Of a DNA stretch of 39,886 bases, positions 31,641-39,886 are shown piece after piece (position 1 is the first letter of the stretch; the number at the start of each line of letters is the position of its first letter). The DNA is taken from the NCBI GenBank assembly GCA_016929555.1, contig JAFGIO010000271.1, positions 1-39,886 on the forward strand, given 5' to 3'. The stretch comes from Deltaproteobacteria bacterium. Lineage in GTDB: Bacteria > Desulfobacterota > Syntrophia > Syntrophales > JAFGIO01. The notes under the pieces are model-generated. The model worked only from the letters and a program-made list of their open reading frames with translations. It made no database searches and had not been told where the DNA came from. A program made the translations under genes and the position numbers.

Positions 31641-32576
31641 ATGGATCGTTTTGAATTTACGGGAGAACCTTCCTATCTGAGGCTGCACGGCGAGGGAAAG
31701 CTCGCCCCGCGCATTCGGCAGGCCCAGGAGCTCCTCCGCAACTGCTGCCTCTGCCCCCGGCAATGCAATGTCGACAGAACGGCAGGGCAGCGCGGCTTCT
31801 GCCGGTCGGGCCATCTGGCCAAGGTGGCTGCCGCCCATGCCCACTTCGGCGAGGAGGCCCCCCTCGTCGGACAGGGCGGTTCCGGAACGATCTTCATGAG
31901 TTCCTGCAATCTATTGTGCAGTTTCTGCCAGAACTACGAGATCAGCCACCTATCCGAAGGCCGCGAGGTCGAACCGGCCCATCTGTCCGCCTTGATGCTG
32001 CAGCTCATGGGAAGGGGATGCCACAACATCAATTTCGTAACCCCCACCCATTTCGTTCCCCAGATCCTCCACGCCCTGGGCATCGCCGTCGAGGCCGGCC
32101 TGAACATTCCCCTCGTCTACAACTGCGGCGGCTACGAATCTGTAGAGACCCTGAGACTGCTCGAGAGCATCTTCGACATCTATATGCCCGATTTCAAATT
32201 CTGGGATGAAAAATGGGCAGATCTCTACTGCAAGGCGCCCGACTATCGGGTGCATGCCACCGCAGCCATACAGGAGATGCACCGCCAGGTGGGGAACCTT
32301 CTGATCGATCCGGACGGGCTCGCAATCCGGGGCCTTTTGGTACGCCATCTGGTGATGCCGGGAGGTGTGGCCAACTCGAAAGAAATCCTGAATTTCATCG
32401 CCCGCGAAGTCTCACCGGAAACCTACGTCAACGTAATGGCCCAGTACCACCCCTGCGGCGCGGCTTCCGGGGATGAAATCATCAACCGGCGGATCACGCG
32501 ATCCGAGTACATCCAGGCCATCGATTGGGCCATTGAAGCCGGCCTGACCAGGTTGGATTCGAGGAGTCGTATCTAA
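31641..32576 (+). CDS. Radical SAM protein, PFL-activase-like, 311 aa
   Basis: A cysteine-rich N-terminal element (CCLCPRQC at 35-42 and C54 in RGFCRSG) precedes the radical-SAM motif C89-NLL-C93-SF-C96. These fit the family often called putative pyruvate formate-lyase activating enzyme. NINFVTPTHFVPQI and DIYMPDFKFWD segments are characteristic. No glycyl radical enzyme is in the window, and many members have unrelated roles, so the substrate is open. The gene is divergent from the MBL-fold gene. Confidence 0.88.
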   Translation: MDRFEFTGEPSYLRLHGEGKLAPRIRQAQELLRNCCLCPRQCNVDRTAGQRGFCRSGHLAKVAAAHAHFGEEAPLVGQGGSGTIFMSSCNLLCSFCQNYEISHLSEGREVEPAHLSALMLQLMGRGCHNINFVTPTHFVPQILHALGIAVEAGLNIPLVYNCGGYESVETLRLLESIFDIYMPDFKFWDEKWADLYCKAPDYRVHATAAIQEMHRQVGNLLIDPDGLAIRGLLVRHLVMPGGVANSKEILNFIAREVSPETYVNVMAQYHPCGAASGDEIINRRITRSEYIQAIDWAIEAGLTRLDSRSRI

Positions 32577-32601
32577 TTCCCACCATACCGCAGTACCCAA
32601 T

Positions 32602-33900
32602 CTAAAACGCCCACTGACCGATTCTTTTCAGAATAGAGAAGTAAAGCAGGGAAAAGATGAATACCGACAGGCACGGTAGCCAGAGATATCGGTATGCCTC
32701 CCGAATGGTCGTCTCGAAATACTGATTTGTCAACAGGAGACAGAGATGGAGAGGGGAGAGAAGAACGCCCATGAAGCCGCTCACAACGGCTAGCATCATA
32801 TAAGCGTAGAGGTGGATTCCTTCTCCGAACGAATAGACCAGGGGGATGATGATGGGAAAGGTACTGCCCACAAAGGCGATCGAAATGCCTGCGACCAGGC
32901 CGACGATGAGGGGAAGAACAGTGACAATCAGCAGGAGCGGCAGGTGTGCCGAGTGCAAATCGGCACTGATCGACTTTACGGCATGGCTCCCTTCCAGCAT
33001 ACCCTTGAATACGAGAATGGATGCGACCATATACACCATGTCGATTAGGTGGCGGTCGGTCAATATCCTTCGGATTCGAACCCAATCCAGATCGTTTGTG
33101 ACCCAGACCCACCCGATTGCTACGACCAGGGCCACGACCAGACCCGCTTCCTTGGCCACCGATAGACCGGGATACACCAAAGACAAAAGGATACCAAGCG
33201 ACAGACCGAAGACAACGACAATCAGGATCGGTGTCAACTCAACTGCAAACGACTTGAACGAATGCATTCGATGATCGCTTTCTTTTTCTCCCGATATGCC
33301 AAGGCCCATCAGGGAAAACCAGCCAAATGCAACCGATGCGAGCGTCATCGGCCACATGATTGCAACGTAGATCCAGAGATTCAAATCGGCCAAGGCCGTT
33401 ACGAGAAGAACGGCGGGATACAGCGGCCACCAGTATTCCCAAATATGCCGGTACCAATAATTGATAAAGCTCATCTTCTCACCGCCGAGCCGAACCCATG
33501 CACCGATCTCCTTAACCATTGGCGCAGAAAAAACAGCACCGCCCGGCATAGGAAGCAAACCGATCAGGGCGGGAAAGACCACCATGTTCACCCTGATGCT
33601 TCGTACCAACCCTCGGAAACTGCTCAACAGCCGTCTCATCTGTCCGGTAGACTCCATACTGTCGCTCAAGACAAGTATCAATGAAACGATCAAAGCAAGT
33701 GCCACTGTCTTTGGATAGAAGATGGCACCACCGGCGGTCTTGAGAATCGAGGGCATAGACATACCGAAAAACAGACCCAGCAGCAAGGATCCAAGAAAAA
33801 AGGCATTCCCAAGGGAAAGCTTTTTCCGAATGGAAAAAACAACAATCCCAAAAACCACAGCAACCTTGACAATAGCCGGCACAACATCAAAAGCCATCAT
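32602..33900 (-). CDS. DUF401-type integral membrane protein, 432 aa
   Basis: About ten to twelve hydrophobic segments span the length, and the conserved loop LLPMPGGAVFSAPMVKEIG lies near residue 115, with GSTFPIIIPL and LLSPLHLCL near the C-terminus. This matches the DUF401 permease-like family seen in archaea and anaerobic bacteria; related families are citrate- or gluconate-type transporters, but the substrate is unknown. Its start lies 3 bases after the stop of the upstream methyltransferase, so the two are probably one transcript. It converges with the radical-SAM gene. Confidence 0.8.
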   Translation of the reverse strand: MMAFDVVPAIVKVAVVFGIVVFSIRKKLSLGNAFFLGSLLLGLFFGMSMPSILKTAGGAIFYPKTVALALIVSLILVLSDSMESTGQMRRLLSSFRGLVRSIRVNMVVFPALIGLLPMPGGAVFSAPMVKEIGAWVRLGGEKMSFINYWYRHIWEYWWPLYPAVLLVTALADLNLWIYVAIMWPMTLASVAFGWFSLMGLGISGEKESDHRMHSFKSFAVELTPILIVVVFGLSLGILLSLVYPGLSVAKEAGLVVALVVAIGWVWVTNDLDWVRIRRILTDRHLIDMVYMVASILVFKGMLEGSHAVKSISADLHSAHLPLLLIVTVLPLIVGLVAGISIAFVGSTFPIIIPLVYSFGEGIHLYAYMMLAVVSGFMGVLLSPLHLCLLLTNQYFETTIREAYRYLWLPCLSVFIFSLLYFSILKRIGQWAF

Positions 33901-33903
33901 GGG

Positions 33904-34473
33904 TCATACTCCGGAATCCCGCTCCACCAAAATCCAAGCCCTGAAACGATCACGACCTACAAGGGTTGCTTTCATATCCATGCTTTGCATTCTTCCCATC
34001 AACGTCTCCGGCGCCAGAAATCGGCTCTCCATAAACAACAGCCTCTCAAACAGGCACACCATTTTAACCACGGGACGACGAATATCCGGCTCCTCTATCA
34101 CCATCTTCCCATCCGGCCGAAGAACACGACAGAGCTCACGAATGGCACCCTGCTGATCGGACAGATGATGAAAGGCATCGACCATTAAGATACGATCGAA
34201 GGATCCGTCGGGAAAAGGAAGCCCCTCAATCCTGGCCACAACCGCATCCAATCCTTTCCCGTTTCTGGCAACCCGTAACATCGGATAAGAAAGATCGCAG
34301 ACCACCAGACTATCCGCCAAAGTCTTCAAAAGGACGGAATGCCGGCCCGTACCACCCGCTGCATCCAGAAGTCTTCCTTTGACAGGCAAATCGAGGAATA
34401 CCTTCAATTTGCCGATGTCCGTTTGCCCGGCAAATCGATCGTACAGCGAAGCGATATAATCGAAATGTTTCAT
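33904..34473 (-). CDS. Class I SAM-dependent methyltransferase, UbiE-like, 189 aa
   Basis: The SAM-binding motif LLDAAGGTGRHSVLL (residues about 35-49), acidic strand end VVCDLSYPML, then GLPFPDGSFDRILMVDAFHH and VLRPDGKMVIEEPD follow the order of UbiE/MenG-like methyltransferases. It is shorter than UbiE (about 250 residues) and so not necessarily a quinone enzyme. It lies directly upstream of the DUF401 gene in the same direction. Confidence 0.85.
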   Translation of the reverse strand: MKHFDYIASLYDRFAGQTDIGKLKVFLDLPVKGRLLDAAGGTGRHSVLLKTLADSLVVCDLSYPMLRVARNGKGLDAVVARIEGLPFPDGSFDRILMVDAFHHLSDQQGAIRELCRVLRPDGKMVIEEPDIRRPVVKMVCLFERLLFMESRFLAPETLMGRMQSMDMKATLVGRDRFRAWILVERDSGV

Positions 34474-34811
34474 ACCTTGATCTTATGTCCGAAATTGGAT
34501 TGTAAGAATCAATTTAAAGTAATTTTAAAGTAACTTTAAATAATCATAGTAATAATAAGTCCTGTTGATACGGGTTAACGTAGCTTTTTCTCGATGTTCC
34601 TTCCATGTTTAAGGGATGTCACCCTGTTGATAGCTCCTGTTTGGATCTTGTTGGAGGTTGTTGACGGATGATCCGTTGAAAAATACGGACCGATCCATCC
34701 GGCTTTGCCGAAGGGCTCCTTCAAGTTTTCGCAAGGCGCTTTACATATGTTATGATCGTTAAATCAGCAACTTTTATTGTTATAAACATCTTTATGAACA
34801 GGTGTTGATAA
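34474..34811. other. AT-rich gap beside rsmG with DnaA-box-like words (possible oriC, weak)
   Basis: No gene is present in the gap. Features seen: an A/T-rich direct repeat TTTAAAGTAA occurring in phased copies (34512-34545); TGTTGATA words at 34563, 34625 and 34803; and TTATAAACA (34780) and TTATGAACA (34792) within 32 bases of the last one, at the end of rsmG. TGTTGATAA is one base from the DnaA box TGTGGATAA. Adjacency to rsmG (gidB) is common for bacterial origins. GC-skew data would be needed. Confidence 0.25.
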
Positions 34812-35496
34812 TGTCGCTCTGAGGCATTTCTTCGTGAATCTTTTCGTAGATCATGATGTTTCTCGTATGTCCCGTAAAGGGTAGGCGAAGGTCATGGCAC
34901 CCCTTGGATGAAAGACCGTATCTTTCAATGGATTTGGAGGCTTCTTCCACTTCTTCCTTTACCTTTGCCCCTTTCATTGCTATTAAAAGACCCCCCTGTT
35001 TCAGGAAGGGAGATCCTACTTCGATCCAGGAGGGAAGCCGAAAGGTTGCCCTTGAGATCACCACGTCAAAGGTGCTTTGGAAAGGCAATTCTTTGGAGAT
35101 GTCCTCGGCGCGTCCGTGGATGGGGATGGTCTCTTCGAGAGACAGGGTGTGAACGACCTTTTTGAGAAAGGATATTTTCTTTCTCGAGGATTCCAACAGG
35201 TGGATCTTCAATGATCCGAGAACGATCTTCAGGGGAATTCCCGGGAACCCTGCTCCAGTCCCGACATCGAGGAGTTTGACATGAGGTCCGGGAAGGAAAG
35301 GCAAAACGGTCAGGGAGTCTATGAAATGCTTGACAACGATATCCTCGGATGATCTCAAGGCCGTCAGGTTCATACGGACGTTCCATAGGATCAATTCACC
35401 ATGGTAACGGTCGAAAAGGCTCAACTCTCGATCACCCAGGGGAATGTGAATGGACCGGGCAGCTTCGGCTAGAAGATTCAGGATTTCCTTTTGCAT
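34792..35496 (-). CDS. rsmG: 16S rRNA (guanine-N7) methyltransferase, 234 aa
   Basis: Methylates G527 in the 530 loop of 16S rRNA. The N-terminal half has LILWNVRMNLTALRSSEDIVVKHFIDSL-type signature segments, followed by the SAM motif LLDVGTGAGFPGIPLKI, LLESSRKKISFLKKV, and VVISRATFRLPSW (usual RAxA/F). ATG 35496 matches the family N-terminus; the 85 extra residues of frame upstream overlap the divergent gene's leader. Not accompanied by mnmG/mnmE here. Its last bases carry the DnaA-box-like cluster. Confidence 0.93.
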   Translation of the reverse strand: MQKEILNLLAEAARSIHIPLGDRELSLFDRYHGELILWNVRMNLTALRSSEDIVVKHFIDSLTVLPFLPGPHVKLLDVGTGAGFPGIPLKIVLGSLKIHLLESSRKKISFLKKVVHTLSLEETIPIHGRAEDISKELPFQSTFDVVISRATFRLPSWIEVGSPFLKQGGLLIAMKGAKVKEEVEEASKSIERYGLSSKGCHDLRLPFTGHTRNIMIYEKIHEEMPQSDIINTCS

Positions 35497-35584
35497 TGCC
35501 GGTAAAAAAGATTCATAAAGAAGATAGATTTCACAAGAAGGTATCTCGCCTGAAAATGTTTCGCGAATCCTAACAGGCGCTTCA

Positions 35585-36337
35585 ATGGATGTAAAGGCAA
35601 AGTTGGAGAATGTGACGCTCGTCCTGAGCCGTCCCAAGTACCCCGGAAATGTGGGCTCCGTTGCCCGGTGCGCCAGGAATTTCGGTATCGACCGGATCAT
35701 GGTCGTCGGAAGCAACAGCCTCGATCCAGAGGCAATGAAACAGATGTCCACGCACTTTGCGGCCGATATTGTGGAGAAGATTATCTATTCCAAGGACCTG
35801 GATGAAGCATTGTCGCCCTTCCGGCACATCGTGGGTACCACAGCCAGAAAAGGGAGCGCACGGGGACCGTTCCTCAGCCCGAGAGATGCTGCGCCGCACC
35901 TTGCCGAGATGTCTGCGAACAATACGATAGCTATGCTTTTCGGTCCCGAAGATGCAGGACTGACCAATGAAGAAATCCGCCGCTGTCATACGGTCGTGAC
36001 CATTCCTACGGCCGATGCTTTCCGGTCCCTCAACCTTTCCCATGCAGCGATGATCCTCTGCTATGAACTCTTTGTCTGTTCGGCCGAAACACCCCAAGCC
36101 TTCACGCCCGCACAGGCGACTTCTCGTGAGCTGGAAGGCATGTTCGGGCAGATCAAGGAACTGCTCCTGGAGATAGGCTTTCTGAATCCGGAGAATCCCG
36201 ACTACTGGATGACACACCTGCGGCGTCTCCTCTTCCGCATCCGCCTCACCTCAAGGGAGGTCAAGATCATCCGGGGGATCTGCAGGCAGCTTTCCTGGTA
36301 CCTCGACCAGAAAAACCCCGACCGGAAAAACGCTTGA
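35585..36337 (+). CDS. TrmJ-like tRNA/rRNA (SpoU-type) methyltransferase, 250 aa
   Basis: SPOUT-fold 2'-O-methyltransferase: LVLSRPKYPGNVGSVARCARNFG (motif 1), MLFGPEDAGLTNEEI (motif 2) and IPTADAFRSLNLSHAAMI (motif 3) form the trefoil-knot SAM site. A C-terminal helical extension of about 80 residues matches TrmJ, which modifies position 32 of tRNAs. The target is assigned by similarity only. It is divergent from rsmG with 88 bases between. Confidence 0.88.
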   Translation: MDVKAKLENVTLVLSRPKYPGNVGSVARCARNFGIDRIMVVGSNSLDPEAMKQMSTHFAADIVEKIIYSKDLDEALSPFRHIVGTTARKGSARGPFLSPRDAAPHLAEMSANNTIAMLFGPEDAGLTNEEIRRCHTVVTIPTADAFRSLNLSHAAMILCYELFVCSAETPQAFTPAQATSRELEGMFGQIKELLLEIGFLNPENPDYWMTHLRRLLFRIRLTSREVKIIRGICRQLSWYLDQKNPDRKNA

Positions 36338-36449
36338 CATCGAGGCGCCGTAACCGTAATACACGTGCTGGAACGGTCTTTCAACGGACTTTTGCCGGTG
36401 GATACGCCATAGAAAGCGGTTTTCCGCCAATGGCACGAGGAGATAAAAC

Positions 36450-37604
36450 ATGTACAAGCATTTTACTTTTACCGGAGCGAGGCAGATCACCTTCGGATGC
36501 GGGTCCTTCCGGAAACTACCGGATCATATCGACGCCTTCAAGACGAGACGTCCCCTGATCGTCCTCGATCGGAGCCTTTCAGAAGCCGGTTTTACCGAAA
36601 AATTCACCGAGGCAATAGGCCCCAAGATGGAATTTGCCCTTTTCGACAAGGTGGAGCCGGAACCGCACCTGGCGCTGGCCGACGAGGGGGCCGCCTTTGC
36701 CCGCAGGCATAAGAGCGATATCGTCATCGGAATCGGCGGCGGCAGCGCCATGGATGTCGCCAAGGCCATTGCCGCCCTAGCGCCGAGCCGGTCCAAGGCG
36801 GCCGATTTTCTCGGATTGAACAAAGTCGCCGGCCCCGGCCTTCCAACAATCATGGTCCCCACGACGGCGGGAACGGGCAGCGAGGTCACCTTCACGGCCG
36901 TCTTCATCCGGCCGGAGCTGAAGAAAAAAGAGGGGATGAACAGCCCCTACCTCTACCCGGATCTGGCCCTGCTCGACCCGGAGCTCACCCGGAGCCTTCC
37001 GCCCGGCCCCACGGCTACGACGGGCATCGACGCCCTCTGCCACGCCATCGAATCCTATACCTCGATCAGCGCCTCCCCCATGAGCGAAACCTTTTCCCTG
37101 GAGGCGATCGGCCTGATCGCGGCGAACCTGAGGACCTGTGTCCACGACGGCGGCAACCTCGATGCCCGGGAAGGGATGCTCCTGGGGAGCCTCTATGCGG
37201 GCCTGGGGCTGGCAAATGCCGGGGTGACGGCCGTCCATTCCCTTTCCTATCCCTTGGGCGGCACGTACGGTATCCCCCACGGCCTCGCCAATACGATCAT
37301 GCTGGCCCCGGTCATGGCCTTCAATGTACCGGCATCCCTTGAGAAGTTTGCCGTCATTGCAGAGACGATGGGAGAGGTCATTGACGATCTGTCGCTGCGG
37401 GAGGCGGCCTTTCTTTCGGTGGAGGCCGTGGAGGATCTGATCGAGGATTGCGGCCTGGAAGAGCGGCTCGAAGACTTCGGGATCAAAGAAGAGGACTTCG
37501 AGGAACTAGCCAGGGCGGCCCTGACGGTGGCGAGACCGCTGGCGAACAATCCCCGCAAGGTCACCCTGGAAGACGCCGTCGCCATCTACGGCGACGCCCT
37601 GTGA
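36450..37604 (+). CDS. Iron-containing alcohol dehydrogenase, 384 aa
   Basis: Group III Fe-ADH: N-terminal Rossmann-like domain with IGIGGGSAMDVAKAIA (NAD-binding, about residue 91), PTTAGTGSEVT, then the metal-binding helical domain with GIDALCHAIESY, AVHSLSYPLGG and GIPHGLANTIML supplying the Asp and His ligands. Acts on alcohols or aldehydes of unknown identity with NAD(P)(H). Full length. Confidence 0.93.
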   Translation: MYKHFTFTGARQITFGCGSFRKLPDHIDAFKTRRPLIVLDRSLSEAGFTEKFTEAIGPKMEFALFDKVEPEPHLALADEGAAFARRHKSDIVIGIGGGSAMDVAKAIAALAPSRSKAADFLGLNKVAGPGLPTIMVPTTAGTGSEVTFTAVFIRPELKKKEGMNSPYLYPDLALLDPELTRSLPPGPTATTGIDALCHAIESYTSISASPMSETFSLEAIGLIAANLRTCVHDGGNLDAREGMLLGSLYAGLGLANAGVTAVHSLSYPLGGTYGIPHGLANTIMLAPVMAFNVPASLEKFAVIAETMGEVIDDLSLREAAFLSVEAVEDLIEDCGLEERLEDFGIKEEDFEELARAALTVARPLANNPRKVTLEDAVAIYGDAL

Positions 37605-37666
37605 CCGTGTCGAACAGGCTTTTTTGAAAAGATCTTTTTGTAGGGATTCGGATCCGTTAATAAGTT

Positions 37667-37697
37667 GTCATTCCCGCGAAAGCGGGAAGCCAGGGAA
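37667..37697. repeat. REP-like hairpin element
   Basis: TTCCCGC and GCGGGAA form a perfect 7-base stem around the tetraloop GAAA (37671-37688), within TGTCATTCCCGCGAAAGCGG and a following GGAAGCCAGGGA. This is the widespread CATTCCCGCGAAAGCGGGAA-type dispersed palindrome. One copy only is seen in this window. Confidence 0.6.
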
Positions 37698-37736
37698 TTT
37701 GTCATAGACGTCCCGGTTTTTGAAGGGAGGAAGAAC

Positions 37737-38936
37737 ATGGCTGGAGCGGAGCTGATCGGTCAAGAGGAAATCAGGGAGGTCGTTGGGGTTCTCGAATCAG
37801 GGATCCTGGCACGGTACGGGTTCGACGCGGAAAGAAAGGGGATCTACAAGGTACGGGCCTTCGAGGAGGCCTTCGCCCGCTACTGCGGGGCGGGTTACGC
37901 CCAGGCAGTCTCCTCGGGATCGGCGGCCCTGAAGGTGGCCCTGACAGCCCTCGACGTGGGGCCCGGCGACGAGGTCATCGTTCCCGCCTTCACCTTTCTG
38001 GCCACCTACGAGGCGGTCCTGGAGGTGGGCGCCATCCCCGTCATGGCCGACATCGACGGGACCCTGAACCTCGATCCCGCCGAGATAGAGAGAAAGAAGA
38101 CACCGCGGACGAAGGCCGTCATTCCCGTCCACATGTGCGGCTCCGGGGCGCACATCGACCGGATCGTGGAGACCGCCCGCCGGAACGGCCTGCTCGTCCT
38201 TGAGGACAACGCCCAAGGCTGCGGGGCCTCCTTCCGGGGAAAGAAGCTCGGGACCTTCGGCGACATGGGGATCTTCAGCTTCGACCATTACAAGACCATT
38301 ACGACCGGCGAGGGGGGAATGGTCCTGACGAACGACCGGAACCTCCATTTGCGGGCCGAGTGGTACCACGATCACGGCCACGACCACCTGGGGGCGGACC
38401 GTGCCCTGGACGGGCGGACGATCCTCGGCTTCAACTACCGGATGAACGAGATCCAGGGCGCCATCGGTCTGGTTCAACTGCGGAAGCTCGACGAACTCAT
38501 CGCTGCCCAGCAGCGAAACAAGAGAGAGATCAAGGAGATGCTATCGGGGATTCCGGGCGTCGGCTTCCGGGAGCTCGTCGATCCCGAGGGCGATTCGGCC
38601 ACCTTCCTCGCCTTCAACCTGCCCGAGGAGGTCCTGGCCGAACGCTTCCAGAAGGCCCTGGCCGAGCAGGGGGTCGGCACCGTCTGCTTCAAGCGCAACT
38701 TCTGGCATTACGTGCCCAACTGGGAGCACTTTCTGGCCCGCTCGACGGCCAACTCCAGGAAGCACCCCTACAGCCATCCCGCCAACAACGGCGCCGTCGC
38801 CTACGACCGCAGCGCCATTCCCCGGGCCGAGGACATCTTGGGCAGGACCCTCGTCATGGGGCTGGCGGTCAGGATGCCCCCGGAGCGGATGGACAAGATC
38901 CGCGGCGCCCTGGAACAGGCGGCCAGGGTGCTTTAG
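37737..38936 (+). CDS. DegT/DnrJ/EryC1/StrS family aminotransferase, 399 aa
   Basis: PLP-dependent sugar aminotransferase family. SSGSAALKVALTAL near residue 60, VIVPAFTFLATYEAVL, LEDNAQGCGA (PLP-pyridine Asp) and FSFDHYKTITTGEGGM with the Schiff-base Lys are visible, then FNYRMNEIQGAIG. ATG 37737 is set by GGGAGGAAG just upstream; the longer frame begins inside the REP element. It precedes hldD by 18 bases, suggesting a role in nucleotide-amino-sugar or LPS precursor synthesis. Confidence 0.92.
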   Translation: MAGAELIGQEEIREVVGVLESGILARYGFDAERKGIYKVRAFEEAFARYCGAGYAQAVSSGSAALKVALTALDVGPGDEVIVPAFTFLATYEAVLEVGAIPVMADIDGTLNLDPAEIERKKTPRTKAVIPVHMCGSGAHIDRIVETARRNGLLVLEDNAQGCGASFRGKKLGTFGDMGIFSFDHYKTITTGEGGMVLTNDRNLHLRAEWYHDHGHDHLGADRALDGRTILGFNYRMNEIQGAIGLVQLRKLDELIAAQQRNKREIKEMLSGIPGVGFRELVDPEGDSATFLAFNLPEEVLAERFQKALAEQGVGTVCFKRNFWHYVPNWEHFLARSTANSRKHPYSHPANNGAVAYDRSAIPRAEDILGRTLVMGLAVRMPPERMDKIRGALEQAARVL

Positions 38937-38954
38937 CGCAAGGAGCGGCAGGCT

Positions 38955-39886
38955 ATGATCGTCGTCACCGGCGGCGCCGGATTCATCGGGAGCGCCTTCA
39001 TCTGGAAGCTCAACGGTCTGGGCATCGGGGACATCCTCGTCGTCGACGAACTGGGCGAATCGGAGAAGTGGCGAAACCTCGTCAACCGAAACTATGCGGA
39101 CTACGTCCACAAGGACGATTTCCTCCGGATGGTCCTGAGCGATACGGTTCCCTACGACGTCAGCGCCATCGTCCACATGGGGGCCTGCTCCTCGACGACG
39201 GAGCGTGACGCCGACTACCTCATGGAGAACAACTACCGCTACTCCTGCCGCTTGGCCGAATGGGCGCTGAAGCGCGCGGTCCGCTTCCTCTACGCCAGCT
39301 CCGCGGCCACCTACGGCGACGGCACCCGGGGCTTTTCCGACGACGACAAGGCGACCCCGACGCTCCGCCCCATCAACAGGTACGGCTACTCCAAGCAGCG
39401 CTTCGACCTCTGGGTACTGCGGCAGGGCCTGGAGGGCAAGGTGGCGGGCCTCAAGTTCTTCAACGTCTTCGGGCCGAACGAATACCACAAGGGGGACATG
39501 ACGAGCGTCGTCTACAAGGCCTGCCGGCAGATCGAACAGACGGGCAGGGTGCGGCTCTTCAAATCGGCGCGGCCCGACTACGGCGACGGAGGGCAGATGC
39601 GTGATTTCGTCTACGTAAAGGACTGCACGGAGGTGATGCAGTGGCTCCTCGAACACAGCGAGGCCAACGGCATCTTCAATGTGGGCACCGGCCGGGCGCG
39701 CACCTGGAACGACCTGATCGGGGCCGTCTTCGCGGCCCTGGGGCGCAAGCCCCAGATCGAGTACATCGACATGCCCGCTGAGCTTCGCAGCCAGTACCAG
39801 TACTTCACCGAGGCGAAGATGGAGAAGCTCCGGTCCCGGGGCTGCCCCGCCGCCTTCGGCCCCCTGGAGGAGACCGTCCGCGACTA
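38955..39886 (+). CDS. hldD: ADP-L-glycero-D-manno-heptose 6-epimerase (3'-truncated by window edge)
   Basis: Extended short-chain dehydrogenase: MIVVTGGAGFIGSAF (NADP-binding), LNGLGIGDILVVDELGES, IVHMGACSSTTERDADYLM, SSAATYGDG, and the catalytic YGYSKQRFDLW with FFNVFGPNEYHKGDMTS, all typical of HldD/RfaD, which epimerises ADP-heptose for the LPS inner core. The open frame runs 310 codons to the edge without a stop, near full family length. It implies a heptose-containing LPS and hence a Gram-negative envelope. Confidence 0.92.
   Translation, partial: MIVVTGGAGFIGSAFIWKLNGLGIGDILVVDELGESEKWRNLVNRNYADYVHKDDFLRMVLSDTVPYDVSAIVHMGACSSTTERDADYLMENNYRYSCRLAEWALKRAVRFLYASSAATYGDGTRGFSDDDKATPTLRPINRYGYSKQRFDLWVLRQGLEGKVAGLKFFNVFGPNEYHKGDMTSVVYKACRQIEQTGRVRLFKSARPDYGDGGQMRDFVYVKDCTEVMQWLLEHSEANGIFNVGTGRARTWNDLIGAVFAALGRKPQIEYIDMPAELRSQYQYFTEAKMEKLRSRGCPAAFGPLEETVRD

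Noticed and set aside
1-39886. CRISPR arrays and tRNA or rRNA genes
   Set aside because: No regularly spaced direct repeats and no cloverleaf T-loop (GGTTCGAATC-type) in a plausible context were found on either strand by eye.

Overview
The window looks like chromosomal DNA of a Gram-negative anaerobe, most likely an uncultured Desulfobacterota (Syntrophia-like) bacterium. This placement is inference. It rests on a CarD / PIN-TRAM / ispD / ispF / gltX neighbourhood, four radical-SAM or multi-[4Fe-4S] proteins, a CoA-ligase / enoyl-CoA hydratase / CoA-transferase complement, a pcm-nlpD pair, and an HldD heptose epimerase implying LPS. No tRNA, rRNA or CRISPR array was seen.

Layout. (1) 1-3202 is a foreign, AT-richer gene-cassette array on the minus strand. 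Three attC-like hairpin sites separate an HNH-nuclease gene, an ORF-poor cassette, a DUF3800 gene and an unknown gene; no integron integrase is in the window. (2) 3607-9404 is an acyl-CoA metabolism block: a ferredoxin-like protein and a TetR regulator diverge from an acyl-CoA ligase and an enoyl-CoA hydratase, with a repeated operator between them; a second enoyl-CoA hydratase faces them. (3) 8119-13259 is gene-poor and scarred. It holds an IS91-type transposase remnant, copies of a spaced repeat, an NTF2-like gene, and a sharply bounded block of actinobacterial-looking DNA carrying an IlvG-type TPP enzyme plus the tail of its former upstream neighbour. (4) 13260-15281 holds SCP2-like, SPL-type radical-SAM and HD-domain genes. 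(5) 20439 down to 15541 is a tightly packed minus-strand operon: a circularly permuted phosphoglycerate mutase, a macro-domain protein, CoA-transferase alpha (with an in-frame TGA) and beta subunits, and a membrane metallophosphoesterase.

(6) 20638-28482 (+) is housekeeping: a small unknown protein, pcm, a LysM/LytM lipoprotein, radical SAM, carD, PIN-TRAM, ispD, ispF and gltX. (7) 28606-32576 holds an NTF2-like gene, a nitroreductase remnant, pgk, an MBL-fold hydrolase and a PFL-activase-like radical-SAM gene. (8) 32602-36337 holds a DUF401 permease, a methyltransferase, an AT-rich gap with DnaA-box-like words beside rsmG, and a TrmJ-like methyltransferase. (9) 36450-39886 holds an iron alcohol dehydrogenase, a REP-like hairpin, a DegT-family aminotransferase and hldD, which runs off the right edge.

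The most unusual items are the circularly permuted iPGM, the CoA-transferase alpha gene split by one in-frame TGA followed by a SECIS-like hairpin, the integrase-less cassette array, and the actinobacterial insert placed behind a resident-type promoter.
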